Part shown: piece by piece, positions 16,990 through 27,108 of the stretch | Layout of the letters: each line of letters opens with the position of its first letter | Position numbering within the stretch: position 1 is the first letter of the stretch | Assembly (NCBI RefSeq): GCF_000026225.1 | Contig: NC_011740.1 | Coordinates: 310,001-374,000, forward strand | Direction: 5' to 3' | From: Escherichia fergusonii ATCC 35469 | Lineage (GTDB): Bacteria; Pseudomonadota; Gammaproteobacteria; Enterobacterales; Enterobacteriaceae | DNA length: 64,000 nt | Notes under the pieces: model-generated | The model's input: only the letters and a program-made list of their open reading frames with translations | Databases searched by the model: none | Told to the model about the DNA's origin: nothing | Position numbers and translations under genes: made by a program

Positions 16990-18239
16990 GAGTTCCCCGC
17001 GCCAGCGGGGATAAACCGTGATCCGGGTGTCTAACGAACTGCTGAGCGATGAGTTCCCCGCGCCAGCGGGGATAAACCGAATCAATAAAACAATTTAGAA
17101 ATATAATGGGGGAGTTCCCCGCGCCAGCGGGGATAAACCGGCAATGCGTCGTGCGGATTCTCACGTCATTCCGAGTTCCCCGCGCCAGCGGGGATAAACC
17201 GCCTGTTGAAACAGATATTCCCTACGCGCTGGTGAGTTCCCCGCGCCAGCGGGGATAAACCGAGGCCGCAGTTGTACTCTTGGTGCTGCTTCCTGAGTTC
17301 CCCGCGCCAGCGGGGATAAACCGCGCCTGAAATCATCGTTCTGTAGTTGTCTAGCGAGTTCCCCGCGCCAGCGGGGATAAACCGCCTATCAGAATTGGCG
17401 GTGAACTTTTATTTGTGAGTTCCCCGCGCCAGCGGGGATAAACCGCGCAGCAGATGCAGGCAGCACAGCAGCAGCAAGAGTTCCCCGCGCCAGCGGGGAT
17501 AAACCGTCTCTCATCTGGTCAGGCATTGGCCCTTGCATGAGTTCCCCGCGCCAGCGGGGATAAACCGGTCACTTCGTTTTTATCAACGGCCAGCACGGCG
17601 AGTTCCCCGCGCCAGCGGGGATAAACCGCATGCATTGCTCAGCCAGTTTTATGGCAGCCCGAGTTCCCCGCGCCAGCGGGGATAAACCGCGGTTATCACA
17701 GAGCTGAAACAGAACTGGAAAAGAGTTCCCCGCGCCAGCGGGGATAAACCGGCAAACAGAACGGGCACGTAAAATGGAATGACGAGTTCCCCGCGCCAGC
17801 GGGGATAAACCGGTTTACATGCAGGCGCTGGTCACGTGGGCTGCGAGTTCCCCGCGCCAGCGGGGATAAACCGTAATAGCCGCCCTCTTTCTGATTCTCT
17901 TCAACGAGTTCCCCGCGCCAGCGGGGATAAACCGGCTGTAAACCTTGCTGTAAAAGGCCATCGTTTGAGTTCCCCGCGCCAGCGGGGATAAACCGGATGG
18001 CTGTCATAAAAATTTCTCCGCTATTTGGAGTTCCCCGCGCCAGCGGGGATAAACCGCATTACGTAAAAGCGTAGAAGGCGAAAATCACGAGTTCCCCGCG
18101 CCAGCAGGGATAAATCGGCAACGACGGTGAGATTTCACGCCTGACGCTGGTGTTCCCCGCATCAGCGGGGATAAACCGGGCGCACTGGATGCGATGATGG
18201 ATATCACTTAGAATTCCCCGCCCCTGCGGTAGAACTCCC
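16990..18239 (+). CRISPR. type I-E CRISPR array 2 (21 repeats, 20 spacers)
   Basis: Same 29-nt repeat as array 1, beginning at 16990 and every 61 nt, except one 62-nt step at 17661-17723 caused by a 33-nt spacer (17690-17722). The first 18 copies are identical. The copies at 18089 and 18150 carry two to four changes and the last at 18211 is strongly decayed, the trailer end, next to iap. The newest spacer (17019-17050) is identical to spacer 4 of array 1. Confidence 0.98.
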
Positions 18240-18259
18240 AGCTCCCATTTTCAACCCCA

Positions 18260-19297
18260 TCAAGACGCCTTTGCCAGCTCCTTCACCAGCGGTAGCATTA
18301 TCCGCATAACGTCACGGCAGCGACGTTCTATTCTTCCAGGAAGCGCCTTATCAATATGCTGTTGATTATCAAGCCTTACATCATGCCAGCTATTTCCCAT
18401 CGGGAAGGCCGGTGTTTTTGAGCGTTGCTGATAACCATCCTTATTTCCAAGATTCCAGTTGGTCGTCTCCACCGAAAGTACCGCAATACCGGCTTTGTCG
18501 AAAACTTCTGCATCGTTACAACACCCGGTGCCTTTCGGATAGTTTTTATTCAAACCTGGATTTGTTGTCGCTGCAATCCCATGATTACGCGCAATTGCCA
18601 GCGCTCGATCACGGGTTAATTTCCTGACAGCTTCTGGTGTATTTACGCCACTATTAAAATAAAGCTTATCGCCCACGATCAAATTATCGAGATTAATCAC
18701 CAGCAGGGTATTTTTCTTTTCAGTATCGCTCATGCGCTTGAGTAAATTCTCAGCACCTAATTTCCCTTCCTCTTCACCACTGGTGGCAATAAAACGAATC
18801 CCATACTCAGTCGGAATATCTTTCAGGCGCTCTGCCAGTTCAAGCATAACACCAAGGCCTGCGGCATTATCATCCACACCTTGTAATGTTAATCCCCCAA
18901 GGTTGGCATCAATATCTGCATCACTTTGCGGAGCATAGGTATCAAGATGCGCCATGATGATGATTTGCTGGGGCACTTTTCCTTCATGAGCGGCAATCAC
19001 CGTACTTCCTGTCACGTTATGCCAGCTTTTACGCTTGTTTTTATCGGTGAAGATATAACGGCTATTAAATGTCCGAATATCGCTGCGATAACCCATCTGT
19101 TGAAACTGCTGATTGATATAATCGGCAGATAACATTTCCGCAGGTGTTCCGGTCATTCGTCCAGGAAAGAAAGTGGCGAGATGTCGCGTCTGAGTATTGG
19201 CAATATCTCCAGGTCTTACAGTGGCAGCCTGGACAGGGAGGATAAAGCATACGCCGAGCGCCAGGGCAGCGGTACGGTGGCGCAATGCGGAAAACAT
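18260..19297 (-). CDS. iap: alkaline phosphatase isozyme conversion aminopeptidase
   Basis: Periplasmic M28-family zinc aminopeptidase that trims the N-terminal arginine of alkaline phosphatase. 345 aa with a signal peptide (about residues 1-24, hydrophobic ALALGVCFILP then AQ-type AxA site). Zinc-site motifs IIMAHLDTYAP, DDNAAGLG and TSGEEEGKLG are in order. The N-terminal mature part differs from the K-12 protein as I remember it more than the rest does. Divergent from cysD; its 3' end faces the trailer of CRISPR array 2. Confidence 0.94.
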   Translation of the reverse strand: MFSALRHRTAALALGVCFILPVQAATVRPGDIANTQTRHLATFFPGRMTGTPAEMLSADYINQQFQQMGYRSDIRTFNSRYIFTDKNKRKSWHNVTGSTVIAAHEGKVPQQIIIMAHLDTYAPQSDADIDANLGGLTLQGVDDNAAGLGVMLELAERLKDIPTEYGIRFIATSGEEEGKLGAENLLKRMSDTEKKNTLLVINLDNLIVGDKLYFNSGVNTPEAVRKLTRDRALAIARNHGIAATTNPGLNKNYPKGTGCCNDAEVFDKAGIAVLSVETTNWNLGNKDGYQQRSKTPAFPMGNSWHDVRLDNQQHIDKALPGRIERRCRDVMRIMLPLVKELAKAS

Positions 19298-19548
19298 AGT
19301 GAGTCCTTAAATACCATGCAAATTTTTTTACCGCCATAGTATGAAACTGCCGCTGCGCTAAAACAATTTCAAATCTTCCTAAACGCCCGAAATCCGGTGG
19401 CTTAAGCACTTTTTGATATTAGCTTTGCCAATGCGTTATTCCGTTAAGGAACTACTCATTCCAATTGGTAATTTCATTCGTTCTCCTGCGCTCCCTATAG
19501 TCGAAACATCTGATGGCAAGAAAATAGCGGTATTGCAAAGGAACGGTT
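19298..19548 (+). promoter_or_regulatory. iap-cysD divergent region with the cysDNC promoter
   Basis: 251 nt between divergent iap and cysD. In E. coli the cysDNC operon is CysB-activated from this region. AAAGGAACG just before the cysD ATG is the ribosome site. Exact CysB sites and -35/-10 cannot be set reliably by eye. Confidence 0.45.
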
Positions 19549-20457
19549 ATGGATCAAAAACGACTTACTCACCTGCGGCAACTGGAGGCGGAAAGCATCC
19601 ACATTATTCGTGAGGTGGCGGCAGAATTCTCAAATCCGGTGATGCTCTACTCCATCGGTAAAGATTCCAGCGTCATGCTGCATCTGGCGCGCAAGGCGTT
19701 TTATCCAGGTACGCTGCCTTTCCCATTGCTGCATGTCGATACTGGCTGGAAATTCCGCGAGATGTATGAGTTCCGCGATCGTACGGCTAAAGCCTACGGC
19801 TGCGAGCTGCTGGTACATAAAAACCCGGAAGGCGTGGCGATGGGGATTAACCCATTCGTGCACGGTAGCGCCAAACATACCGATATTATGAAAACCGAAG
19901 GTTTGAAGCAGGCGTTGAACAAATATGGTTTTGATGCCGCCTTCGGTGGCGCGCGCCGCGACGAAGAGAAATCCCGCGCTAAAGAGCGTATCTACTCTTT
20001 CCGTGATCGCTTCCATCGCTGGGACCCGAAAAATCAGCGCCCGGAACTGTGGCACAACTACAACGGGCAAATTAACAAAGGCGAAAGTATTCGTGTCTTC
20101 CCGCTCTCTAACTGGACCGAGCAGGATATCTGGCAATACATCTGGCTGGAAAATATAGACATTGTCCCACTGTATCTCGCCGCTGAACGTCCGGTTCTGG
20201 AACGCGACGGTATGTTGATGATGATTGATGACAACCGTATCGACCTGCAACCGGGCGAAGTGATTAAAAAACGGATGGTGCGTTTCCGTACGCTGGGCTG
20301 CTGGCCGCTGACCGGCGCGGTGGAGTCAAATGCGCAAACACTGCCGGAAATCATCGAAGAGATGCTGGTTTCCACCACCAGTGAACGTCAGGGGCGCGTG
20401 ATTGACCGCGACCAGGCGGGATCCATGGAGCTGAAAAAACGTCAGGGGTATTTTTAA
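19549..20457 (+). CDS. cysD: sulfate adenylyltransferase small subunit
   Basis: With CysN forms ATP sulfurylase, making adenylyl sulfate from sulfate and ATP. 302 aa, K-12 length, with the PP-loop ATP-binding motif SIGKDSSVML near residue 40 and the conserved RRDEEKSRAKERI stretch. First gene of cysDNC; cysN begins one base after its stop. Confidence 0.98.
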   Translation: MDQKRLTHLRQLEAESIHIIREVAAEFSNPVMLYSIGKDSSVMLHLARKAFYPGTLPFPLLHVDTGWKFREMYEFRDRTAKAYGCELLVHKNPEGVAMGINPFVHGSAKHTDIMKTEGLKQALNKYGFDAAFGGARRDEEKSRAKERIYSFRDRFHRWDPKNQRPELWHNYNGQINKGESIRVFPLSNWTEQDIWQYIWLENIDIVPLYLAAERPVLERDGMLMMIDDNRIDLQPGEVIKKRMVRFRTLGCWPLTGAVESNAQTLPEIIEEMLVSTTSERQGRVIDRDQAGSMELKKRQGYF

Positions 20458-20458
20458 G

Positions 20459-21886
20459 ATGAACACCGTACTTGCACAACAAATCGCCAACGAAGGCGGC
20501 GTCGAAGCCTGGATGATTGCGCAACAACATAAAAGCCTGCTGCGTTTTCTGACCTGTGGTAGCGTCGATGACGGCAAAAGTACCCTGATTGGTCGCCTGC
20601 TGCACGATACCCGCCAAATCTACGAAGATCAGCTCTCATCGCTGCATAACGACAGTAAACGTCACGGCACCCAGGGCGAAAAACTGGATCTGGCACTGCT
20701 GGTGGATGGCCTGCAAGCTGAGCGTGAACAGGGCATCACCATTGATGTGGCTTACCGCTATTTCTCCACCGAGAAGCGTAAATTTATTATCGCCGATACC
20801 CCTGGACACGAGCAGTACACCCGCAATATGGCGACTGGCGCATCGACATGCGATCTGGCGATCTTACTGATCGATGCCCGTAAAGGCGTGCTCGATCAAA
20901 CCCGTCGTCACAGTTTTATCTCCACGCTGTTGGGGATCAAACATCTGATCGTGGCGATCAACAAAATGGATCTGGTGGATTACAGTGAAGAGACGTTCAC
21001 CCGCATTCGTGAAGATTATCTGACCTTTGCCGAGCAGCTGCCGGGTAATCTGGATATTCGCTTTGTGCCGCTCTCCGCGCTGGAAGGCGACAACGTGGCT
21101 TCGCAAAGTGAAAGCATGTTGTGGTACAGCGGTCCGACACTACTCGAAGTACTGGAAACAGTGGAGATACAGCGAGTGGTGGATGCCCAGCCAATGCGCT
21201 TTCCGGTGCAGTACGTTAACCGCCCGAATCTTGATTTTCGTGGCTACGCCGGAACGCTGGCATCCGGTCGCGTGCAAGTCGGGCAACGAGTCAAAGTGCT
21301 GCCCTCTGGTGTGGAGTCAAACGTCGCGCGGATAGTTACTTTTGATGGCGATCGCGAAGAAGCCTTTGCCGGAGAAGCGATCACCCTGGTGCTGACGGAT
21401 GAGATCGACATCAGCCGTGGCGATCTGCTGCTGGCGGCAGACGAAGTGTTACCGGCTGTGCAGAGTGCGTCGGTGGCTGTGGTATGGATGGCGGAACAGC
21501 CGCTTTCCCCGGGCCAGAGTTACGACATCAAAATTGCCGGTAAGAAGACGCGTGCTCGTGTTGATGGCATTCGTTATCAGGTTGATATTAATAACCTTAC
21601 CCAACGCGAAGTTGAAAATCTGTCACTGAATGGCATCGGCCTCGTGGATCTCACCTTTGACGAGCCGCTGGTGTTAGATCGCTATCAACAAAATCCGGTA
21701 ACGGGTGGGCTGATTTTTATCGATCGCCTGAGCAATGTGACCGTGGGTGCCGGTATGGTGCACGAGCCAGTTAGCCAGGCAACTGCTGCGGCATCTGAAT
21801 TCAGTGCATTCGAACTGGAATTGAATGCCCTGGTCCGTCGCCATTTCCCACACTGGGGCGCGCGCGATTTACTGGGAGATAAATAA
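20459..21886 (+). CDS. cysN: sulfate adenylyltransferase GTPase subunit
   Basis: GTPase partner of CysD whose GTP hydrolysis drives adenylyl sulfate synthesis. 475 aa with EF-Tu-type motifs: G1 [10 protein letters not shown]3 DTPGHEQY, G4 NKMD. Two beta-barrel domains follow. The stop overlaps the cysC start (A of TAA/ATG at 21886). Confidence 0.98.
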
Positions 21887-22491
21887 TGGCGCTGCATGAC
21901 GAAAACGTCGTCTGGCATAGCCATCCGGTCACTGTGCAACAACGCGAGCAACACCACGGTCATCGTGGTGTTGTGTTGTGGTTTACCGGCCTCTCCGGGT
22001 CCGGTAAATCCACCGTCGCCGGGGCGCTGGAGGAGGCGTTACATAAACTTGGCGTCAGTACGTATTTGCTGGATGGCGACAACGTTCGCCACGGATTATG
22101 CAGCGATCTCGGTTTTAGTGATGCCGATCGTAAAGAAAATATCCGTCGCGTCGGTGAAGTGGCGAATTTAATGGTTGAAGCTGGACTGGTGGTGCTGACC
22201 GCGTTTATCTCGCCACACCGCGCCGAACGCCAGATGGTTCGCGAACGCGTAGGAGAAGGGCGTTTTATCGAAGTGTTTGTCGATACGCCGCTGGCGATTT
22301 GCGAGGCCCGCGATCCAAAAGGCTTATATAAGAAAGCGCGTGCCGGTGAACTGCGTAACTTTACGGGAATAGATTCCGTTTACGAAGCGCCTGAATCGGC
22401 AGAAATTAATCTCAATGGTGAACAATTAGTAACAAATTTGGTTCAGCAATTATTAGATCTGCTGAGACAGAACGATATTATCAGATCCTGA
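21886..22491 (+). CDS. cysC: adenylyl-sulfate kinase
   Basis: Phosphorylates adenylyl sulfate to PAPS, the substrate of CysH in this window. 201 aa with Walker [10 protein letters not shown], the DGDNVRHGL substrate loop and [10 protein letters not shown] lid segment. Last gene of cysDNC, followed by a perfect palindrome. Confidence 0.98.
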
Positions 22492-22498
22492 GACCCCA

Positions 22499-22516
22499 CC
22501 GGGCTTGCAAGCCCGG
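22499..22516. terminator. 18-bp perfect palindrome after cysC
   Basis: CCGGGCTTG followed directly by its reverse complement CAAGCCCGG, 8 nt after the cysC stop. It can form a GC-rich hairpin in the transcript. There is only TTCG after it, so it is a weak terminator or mRNA end-protecting stem. Confidence 0.45.
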
Positions 22517-22540
22517 TTCGTCAAAGTAACAGGATCAAAT

Positions 22541-22864
22541 ATGCGTAATAGCGATAACATAACCTTCACAAAATCAGAGGCATTTGCCGTTGACGACGAG
22601 ACTACATGGTCTTTGTCGGGAGCTGCTGTGGGCTTTGTATCGTGGCTATTCGCACTGGCGATTCCCTTTCTGGTTTATGGTCCTAACACGCTGTTTTTTT
22701 TCCTCTACACCTGGCCATTCTTTCTTGCATTGATGCCTGTAGCGGTGGTTGCGGGTATCGCGTTACATTCACTGACTGGCGGCAAATTGCTTTACACCAT
22801 CTTGTTAACTCTTCTCATTGTCGGCGTTATGTTCGGCGCACTATTCTTGTGGTTGCTGGGATGA
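22541..22864 (+). CDS. ygbE: inner membrane protein YgbE (DUF3561)
   Basis: 107-residue membrane protein of unknown function. A charged N-terminus of about 30 residues is followed by three hydrophobic segments (GFVSWLFALAIPFLVYG, FFFLYTWPFFLALMPVAVVAG, TILLTLLIVGVMFGALFLW). I start at the ATG at 22541 (MRNSDNI), as in K-12, rather than 12 codons upstream. It diverges from the K-12 protein as remembered more than its neighbours do. Confidence 0.85.
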   Translation: MRNSDNITFTKSEAFAVDDETTWSLSGAAVGFVSWLFALAIPFLVYGPNTLFFFLYTWPFFLALMPVAVVAGIALHSLTGGKLLYTILLTLLIVGVMFGALFLWLLG

Positions 22865-23038
22865 GTTGCCGATAATTCAAACCGTAACCAATAATGAGAT
22901 TATGTTCCGCACACCCTGGGTATACGTAACAATGGACAAATGTGGTACATTTGCCCGCGTTGTCGCGGCTTTCCAGCCCCAGTACATAGCGTTCGTGGGG
23001 CGAATATGGGATGAAAATGCCGTTTTTCAGGGGGCAGG

Positions 23039-23350
23039 ATGGGTAAACTAACACTGCTGTTGCTGGCTATACTGGTCTGGCTGCAGTATTCGCTGTGGTT
23101 CGGTAAGAACGGTATTCATGACTATAGCCGCGTCAATGATGACGTTGCGGCACAGCAGGCTACAAACGCAAAACTCAAAGCGCGTAACGACCAGCTTTTT
23201 GCCGAAATTGATGATCTCAATGGCGGTCAGGAAGCCCTTGAAGAGCGCGCGCGTAATGAACTCAGTATGACTAAACCGGGCGAAACCTTTTATCGTCTGG
23301 TGCCTGACGCGTCGAAACGTGCTCAGACCGCCGGGCAAAATAATCGATAA
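23039..23350 (+). CDS. ftsB: cell division protein FtsB
   Basis: Bitopic divisome protein that forms the FtsQLB complex and signals activation of septal peptidoglycan synthesis. 103 aa: a membrane segment at about residues 4-21 (LTLLLLAILVWLQYSLWF), then a leucine-zipper-like coiled coil (about 30-70, ATNAKLKARNDQLFAEIDDL) and a short periplasmic tail. Precedes ispD by 18 nt. Confidence 0.97.
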   Translation: MGKLTLLLLAILVWLQYSLWFGKNGIHDYSRVNDDVAAQQATNAKLKARNDQLFAEIDDLNGGQEALEERARNELSMTKPGETFYRLVPDASKRAQTAGQNNR

Positions 23351-23368
23351 ATCAGCCCAGGAATTAAC

Positions 23369-24079
23369 ATGGCAGCCACTAATATTGACGTTTGCGCCGT
23401 GGTGCCGGCGGCTGGCTATGGCCGCCGTATGCAAACGGAATGTCCTAAGCAGTATCTCTCAATCGGTAATAAAACCATTCTTGAACACTCGGTGCATGCG
23501 CTACTGGCGCATCCCCGGGTAACGCGTGTCATCATTGTGATAAGTCCCGGCGACAGCCGCTTTGCGCAACTTCCACTGGCAAATCATCCGCAAATCACCG
23601 TTGTTGACGGTGGCGAAGAACGTGCCGATTCCGTTTTGGCTGGTATTAAAGCCGTGGGGGATGCCGAATGGGTGCTGGTGCATGACGCTGCACGTCCTTG
23701 TCTTCATCAGGATGATCTTGCACGCCTTTTAACCCTTAGCGAAACCAGCCGCACGGGCGGCATTCTCGCCGCACCAGTGCGCGATACCATGAAACGCGCC
23801 GAACCGGGCAAAAATGCCATTGCTCATACCGTTGATCGCAGCGGCTTATGGCACGCGCTGACGCCGCAGTTTTTCCCTCGTGAGCTGTTACATGATTGTC
23901 TGACGCGTGCATTAAATGAAGGCGCTACTATTACCGACGAAGCCTCGGCGCTGGAATATTGTGGATTTCATCCGCAGCTGGTTGAAGGCCGCGCAGATAA
24001 CATTAAAGTCACGCGCCCGGAAGATTTGGCACTGGCCGAGTTTTACCTCACCCGAACCATCCATCAGGAGAATACATAA
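23369..24079 (+). CDS. ispD: 2-C-methyl-D-erythritol 4-phosphate cytidylyltransferase
   Basis: MEP-pathway enzyme: joins CTP and methylerythritol 4-phosphate. 236 aa, with the CTP-binding signature [11 protein letters not shown], the PKQYL lysine and the LVHDAARPC motif. The stop shares a base with the start of ispF (ATAATG junction), so the two pathway enzymes are translationally coupled. Confidence 0.98.
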
Positions 24080-24558
24080 TGCGAATTGGACACGGTTTTG
24101 ACGTACACGCCTTTGGCGGTGAAGGCCCAATTATCATTGGTGGCGTACGCATTCCTTACGAAAAAGGATTGCTGGCGCATTCTGATGGCGACGTAGCGCT
24201 CCATGCGTTGACCGATGCATTACTTGGTGCAGCGGCGCTGGGGGATATTGGTAAGCTGTTCCCGGATACTGATCCCGCATTTAAAGGCGCCGACAGCCGC
24301 GAATTGCTGCGCGAAGCCTGGCGTCGTATTCAGGCGAAGGGGTATACCCTCGGTAACGTCGATGTCACTATCATCGCTCAGGCACCGAAGATGTTGCCGC
24401 ATATTCCACAAATGCGCGTGTTTATTGCCGAAGATCTCGGCTGCCATATGGATGATGTTAACGTGAAAGCCACTACTACGGAAAAACTTGGATTTACCGG
24501 ACGTGGGGAAGGGATTGCCTGTGAAGCGGTGGCGCTACTCATTAAGGCAACAAAATGA
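24079..24558 (+). CDS. ispF: 2-C-methyl-D-erythritol 2,4-cyclodiphosphate synthase
   Basis: Forms the cyclodiphosphate intermediate of isoprenoid synthesis. 159 aa; zinc ligands appear in GHGFDVH (Asp8, His10) and [14 protein letters not shown] (His42). Overlaps truD by 4 nt. Confidence 0.98.
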
Positions 24559-25604
24559 TTGAGTTTGATAATCTCACTTACCTCCACGGTAAACCGCAAG
24601 GCACCGGGCTACTGAAAGCTAACCCGGAAGACTTTGTAGTGGTGGAAGATTTAGGCTTCGAGCCTGATGGTGAAGGTGAACATATTCTGGTTAGAATCCT
24701 CAAAAACGGCTGTAATACCCGTTTTGTGGCGGATGCACTGGCGAAATTCCTGAAAATTCATGCCCGTGAAGTCAGCTTCGCAGGGCAAAAAGATAAACAT
24801 GCTGTTACGGAACAGTGGTTTTGTGCACGAGTGCCAGGTAAAGAGATGCCGGATCTCAGTGCTTTTCAACTGGAAGGCTGCCAGGTGCTGGAGTATGCGC
24901 GACACAAGCGTAAGTTGCGTTTAGGCGCACTAAAAGGTAATGCCTTCACTCTGGTGCTGCGCGATGTAAGCAACCGTGACGATGTTGAACAACGTCTCAT
25001 CGATATTTGCGTAAAAGGCGTGCCTAACTATTTTGGTGCTCAGCGTTTTGGTATTGGCGGTAGCAACTTGCAGGGCGCGCTGCGCTGGGCGCAAACCAAT
25101 ACTCCGGTGCGCGATCGCAATAAACGTAGTTTTTGGTTGTCGGCAGCCCGCAGTGCGTTGTTTAATCAGATTGTTGCTGAGCGCCTCAAAAAAGCAGACG
25201 TTAATCAAGTTGTTGACGGCGATGCGCTACAATTAGCCGGACGTGGTAGCTGGTTTGTCGCAACCACCGAAGAACTGGCGGAATTACAGCGTCGCGTCAA
25301 CGATAAAGAGCTGATGATAACCGCCGCATTGCCGGGCAGTGGCGAATGGGGAACTCAGCGTGAAGCGCTGGCATTCGAACAAGCCGCTGTCGCTGAAGAA
25401 ACTGAATTACAAACCTTACTGGTGCGCGAAAAAGTTGAAGCCGCGCGCAGAGCGATGCTGCTATATCCGCAACAATTAAGCTGGAACTGGTGGGATGATG
25501 TCACCGTAGAAATCCGTTTCTGGCTTCCGGCAGGCAGTTTTGCGACCAGCGTTGTCAGGGAACTAATCAACACAACAGGTGAATATGCGCATATTGCTGA
25601 GTAA
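24555..25604 (+). CDS. truD: tRNA pseudouridine(13) synthase TruD
   Basis: Makes pseudouridine 13 in tRNA-Glu. 349 aa, with the TruD-family catalytic motif [13 protein letters not shown] (nucleophile Asp80) and the NYFGAQRFG motif. Overlaps ispF by 4 nt and surE by 20 nt. Confidence 0.97.
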
Positions 25605-26346
25605 TGATGACGGGGTTCACGCACCCGGTATACAAACGCTGGCGAAAGCTTTGCGTGAGTTTGCTGACGTACAAGTGGTTGCCCCCGATCGTAACCGCAG
25701 TGGCGCATCAAATTCTCTGACGCTGGAATCCTCGCTTCGTACTTTTACTTTTGAAAATGGCGATATCGCAGTACAGATGGGCACGCCTACTGACTGCGTT
25801 TATTTAGGTGTTAACGCTTTAATGCGTCCGCGTCCGGACATCGTAGTTTCTGGTATTAATGCAGGACCAAATTTAGGTGATGATGTTATTTATTCCGGTA
25901 CGGTAGCCGCCGCGATGGAAGGCCGTCATTTAGGCTTTCCGGCGCTGGCGGTTTCCCTGGATGGTCATAAACATTACGACACCGCTGCGGCAGTTACCTG
26001 TTCTATTCTGCGTGCATTGTGCAAAGAACCGCTGCGAACAGGGCGTATTCTTAATATAAATGTACCGGATTTGCCGCTGGACCAAATCAAAGGAATCCGC
26101 GTGACTCGCTGTGGGAGCCGCCATCCGGCAGATCAGGTGATCCCGCAGCAAGATCCTCGTGGTAATACACTGTACTGGATTGGTCCTCCAGGGGGGAAAT
26201 GTGACGCCGGGCCGGATACCGACTTCGCAGCGGTAGATGAAGGTTATGTCTCCATCACGCCGTTGCATGTGGATTTAACTGCGCACAACGCGCAGGATGT
26301 GGTTTCAGACTGGTTAAACAGCGTGGGAGTTGGCACGCAATGGTAA
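25585..26346 (+). CDS. surE: 5'/3'-nucleotidase SurE
   Basis: Stationary-phase survival phosphatase acting on nucleoside monophosphates and polyphosphate. 253 aa from the ATG at 25585. A GTG two codons earlier is in frame but SurE starts [10 protein letters not shown], whose Asp8-Asp9 bind the metal. SGINAGPNLGDDVIYSGTV contains the metal-site Asn and the phosphate loop. Overlaps truD and pcm. Confidence 0.97.
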   Translation: MRILLSNDDGVHAPGIQTLAKALREFADVQVVAPDRNRSGASNSLTLESSLRTFTFENGDIAVQMGTPTDCVYLGVNALMRPRPDIVVSGINAGPNLGDDVIYSGTVAAAMEGRHLGFPALAVSLDGHKHYDTAAAVTCSILRALCKEPLRTGRILNINVPDLPLDQIKGIRVTRCGSRHPADQVIPQQDPRGNTLYWIGPPGGKCDAGPDTDFAAVDEGYVSITPLHVDLTAHNAQDVVSDWLNSVGVGTQW

Positions 26347-26966
26347 GCAGACGCGTACAGGCACTTCTGGATCAATTACGCGCGCAGGGCATCAAGGATG
26401 AACAGGTGCTCAACGCGCTCGCCGCCGTGCCGCGTGAAAAGTTCATTGATGAAGCATTTGAACAAAAAGCCTGGGACAATATCGCATTACCGATAGGTCA
26501 AGGGCAGACAATCTCGCAGCCTTATATGGTGGCGAGAATGACGGAACTCCTCGAACTGACGCCGCAGTCGCGAGTACTGGAGATCGGCACCGGTTCGGGA
26601 TACCAAACAGCAATTCTGGCGCATCTTGTCCAGCATGTATGCTCGGTTGAGCGTATTAAAGGATTACAGTGGCAGGCACGCCGTCGCCTGAAAAATCTTG
26701 ATTTACATAATGTTTCAACCCGTCATGGTGATGGATGGCAAGGTTGGCAGGCGCGTGCGCCTTTTGACGCCATCATCGTAACGGCAGCGCCGCCCGAAAT
26801 ACCAACAGCGTTAATGACGCAACTGGACGAAGGCGGCATTCTCGTCTTACCCGTAGGGGAAGAGCACCAGTATTTGAAGAGGGTGCGTCGTCGGGGAGGC
26901 GAATTTATTATCGACACCGTGGAGGCAGTGCGCTTTGTTCCTTTAGTAAAAGGGGAACTAGCCTGA
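26340..26966 (+). CDS. pcm: protein-L-isoaspartate O-methyltransferase
   Basis: Repairs isoaspartyl damage in ageing proteins using SAM. 208 aa with SAM-binding motif I LEIGTGSGYQTA and the family segment PIGQGQTISQPYMVARM. Overlaps surE by 7 nt; both are stationary-phase survival functions and lie upstream of nlpD-rpoS. Confidence 0.97.
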   Translation: MVSRRVQALLDQLRAQGIKDEQVLNALAAVPREKFIDEAFEQKAWDNIALPIGQGQTISQPYMVARMTELLELTPQSRVLEIGTGSGYQTAILAHLVQHVCSVERIKGLQWQARRRLKNLDLHNVSTRHGDGWQGWQARAPFDAIIVTAAPPEIPTALMTQLDEGGILVLPVGEEHQYLKRVRRRGGEFIIDTVEAVRFVPLVKGELA

Positions 26967-27108
26967 AGGCTGTGACGCGCATACCTGGATTTTTCCTGGT
27001 TATTTTGCAGCAGGTCAGCGTATCGTGAACACGTTTTTCAGTGTTCAGTCCGACGCCTTGCGCGGTAATTATGTCACTGGTTATTAACCAATTTTTCCTG
27101 GGGGATAA

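Noticed and set aside
17019..18210. Self-targeting spacers against genes in this window
   Set aside because: By eye no spacer matches any gene here apart from the shared spacer; a full search of the genome was not possible.
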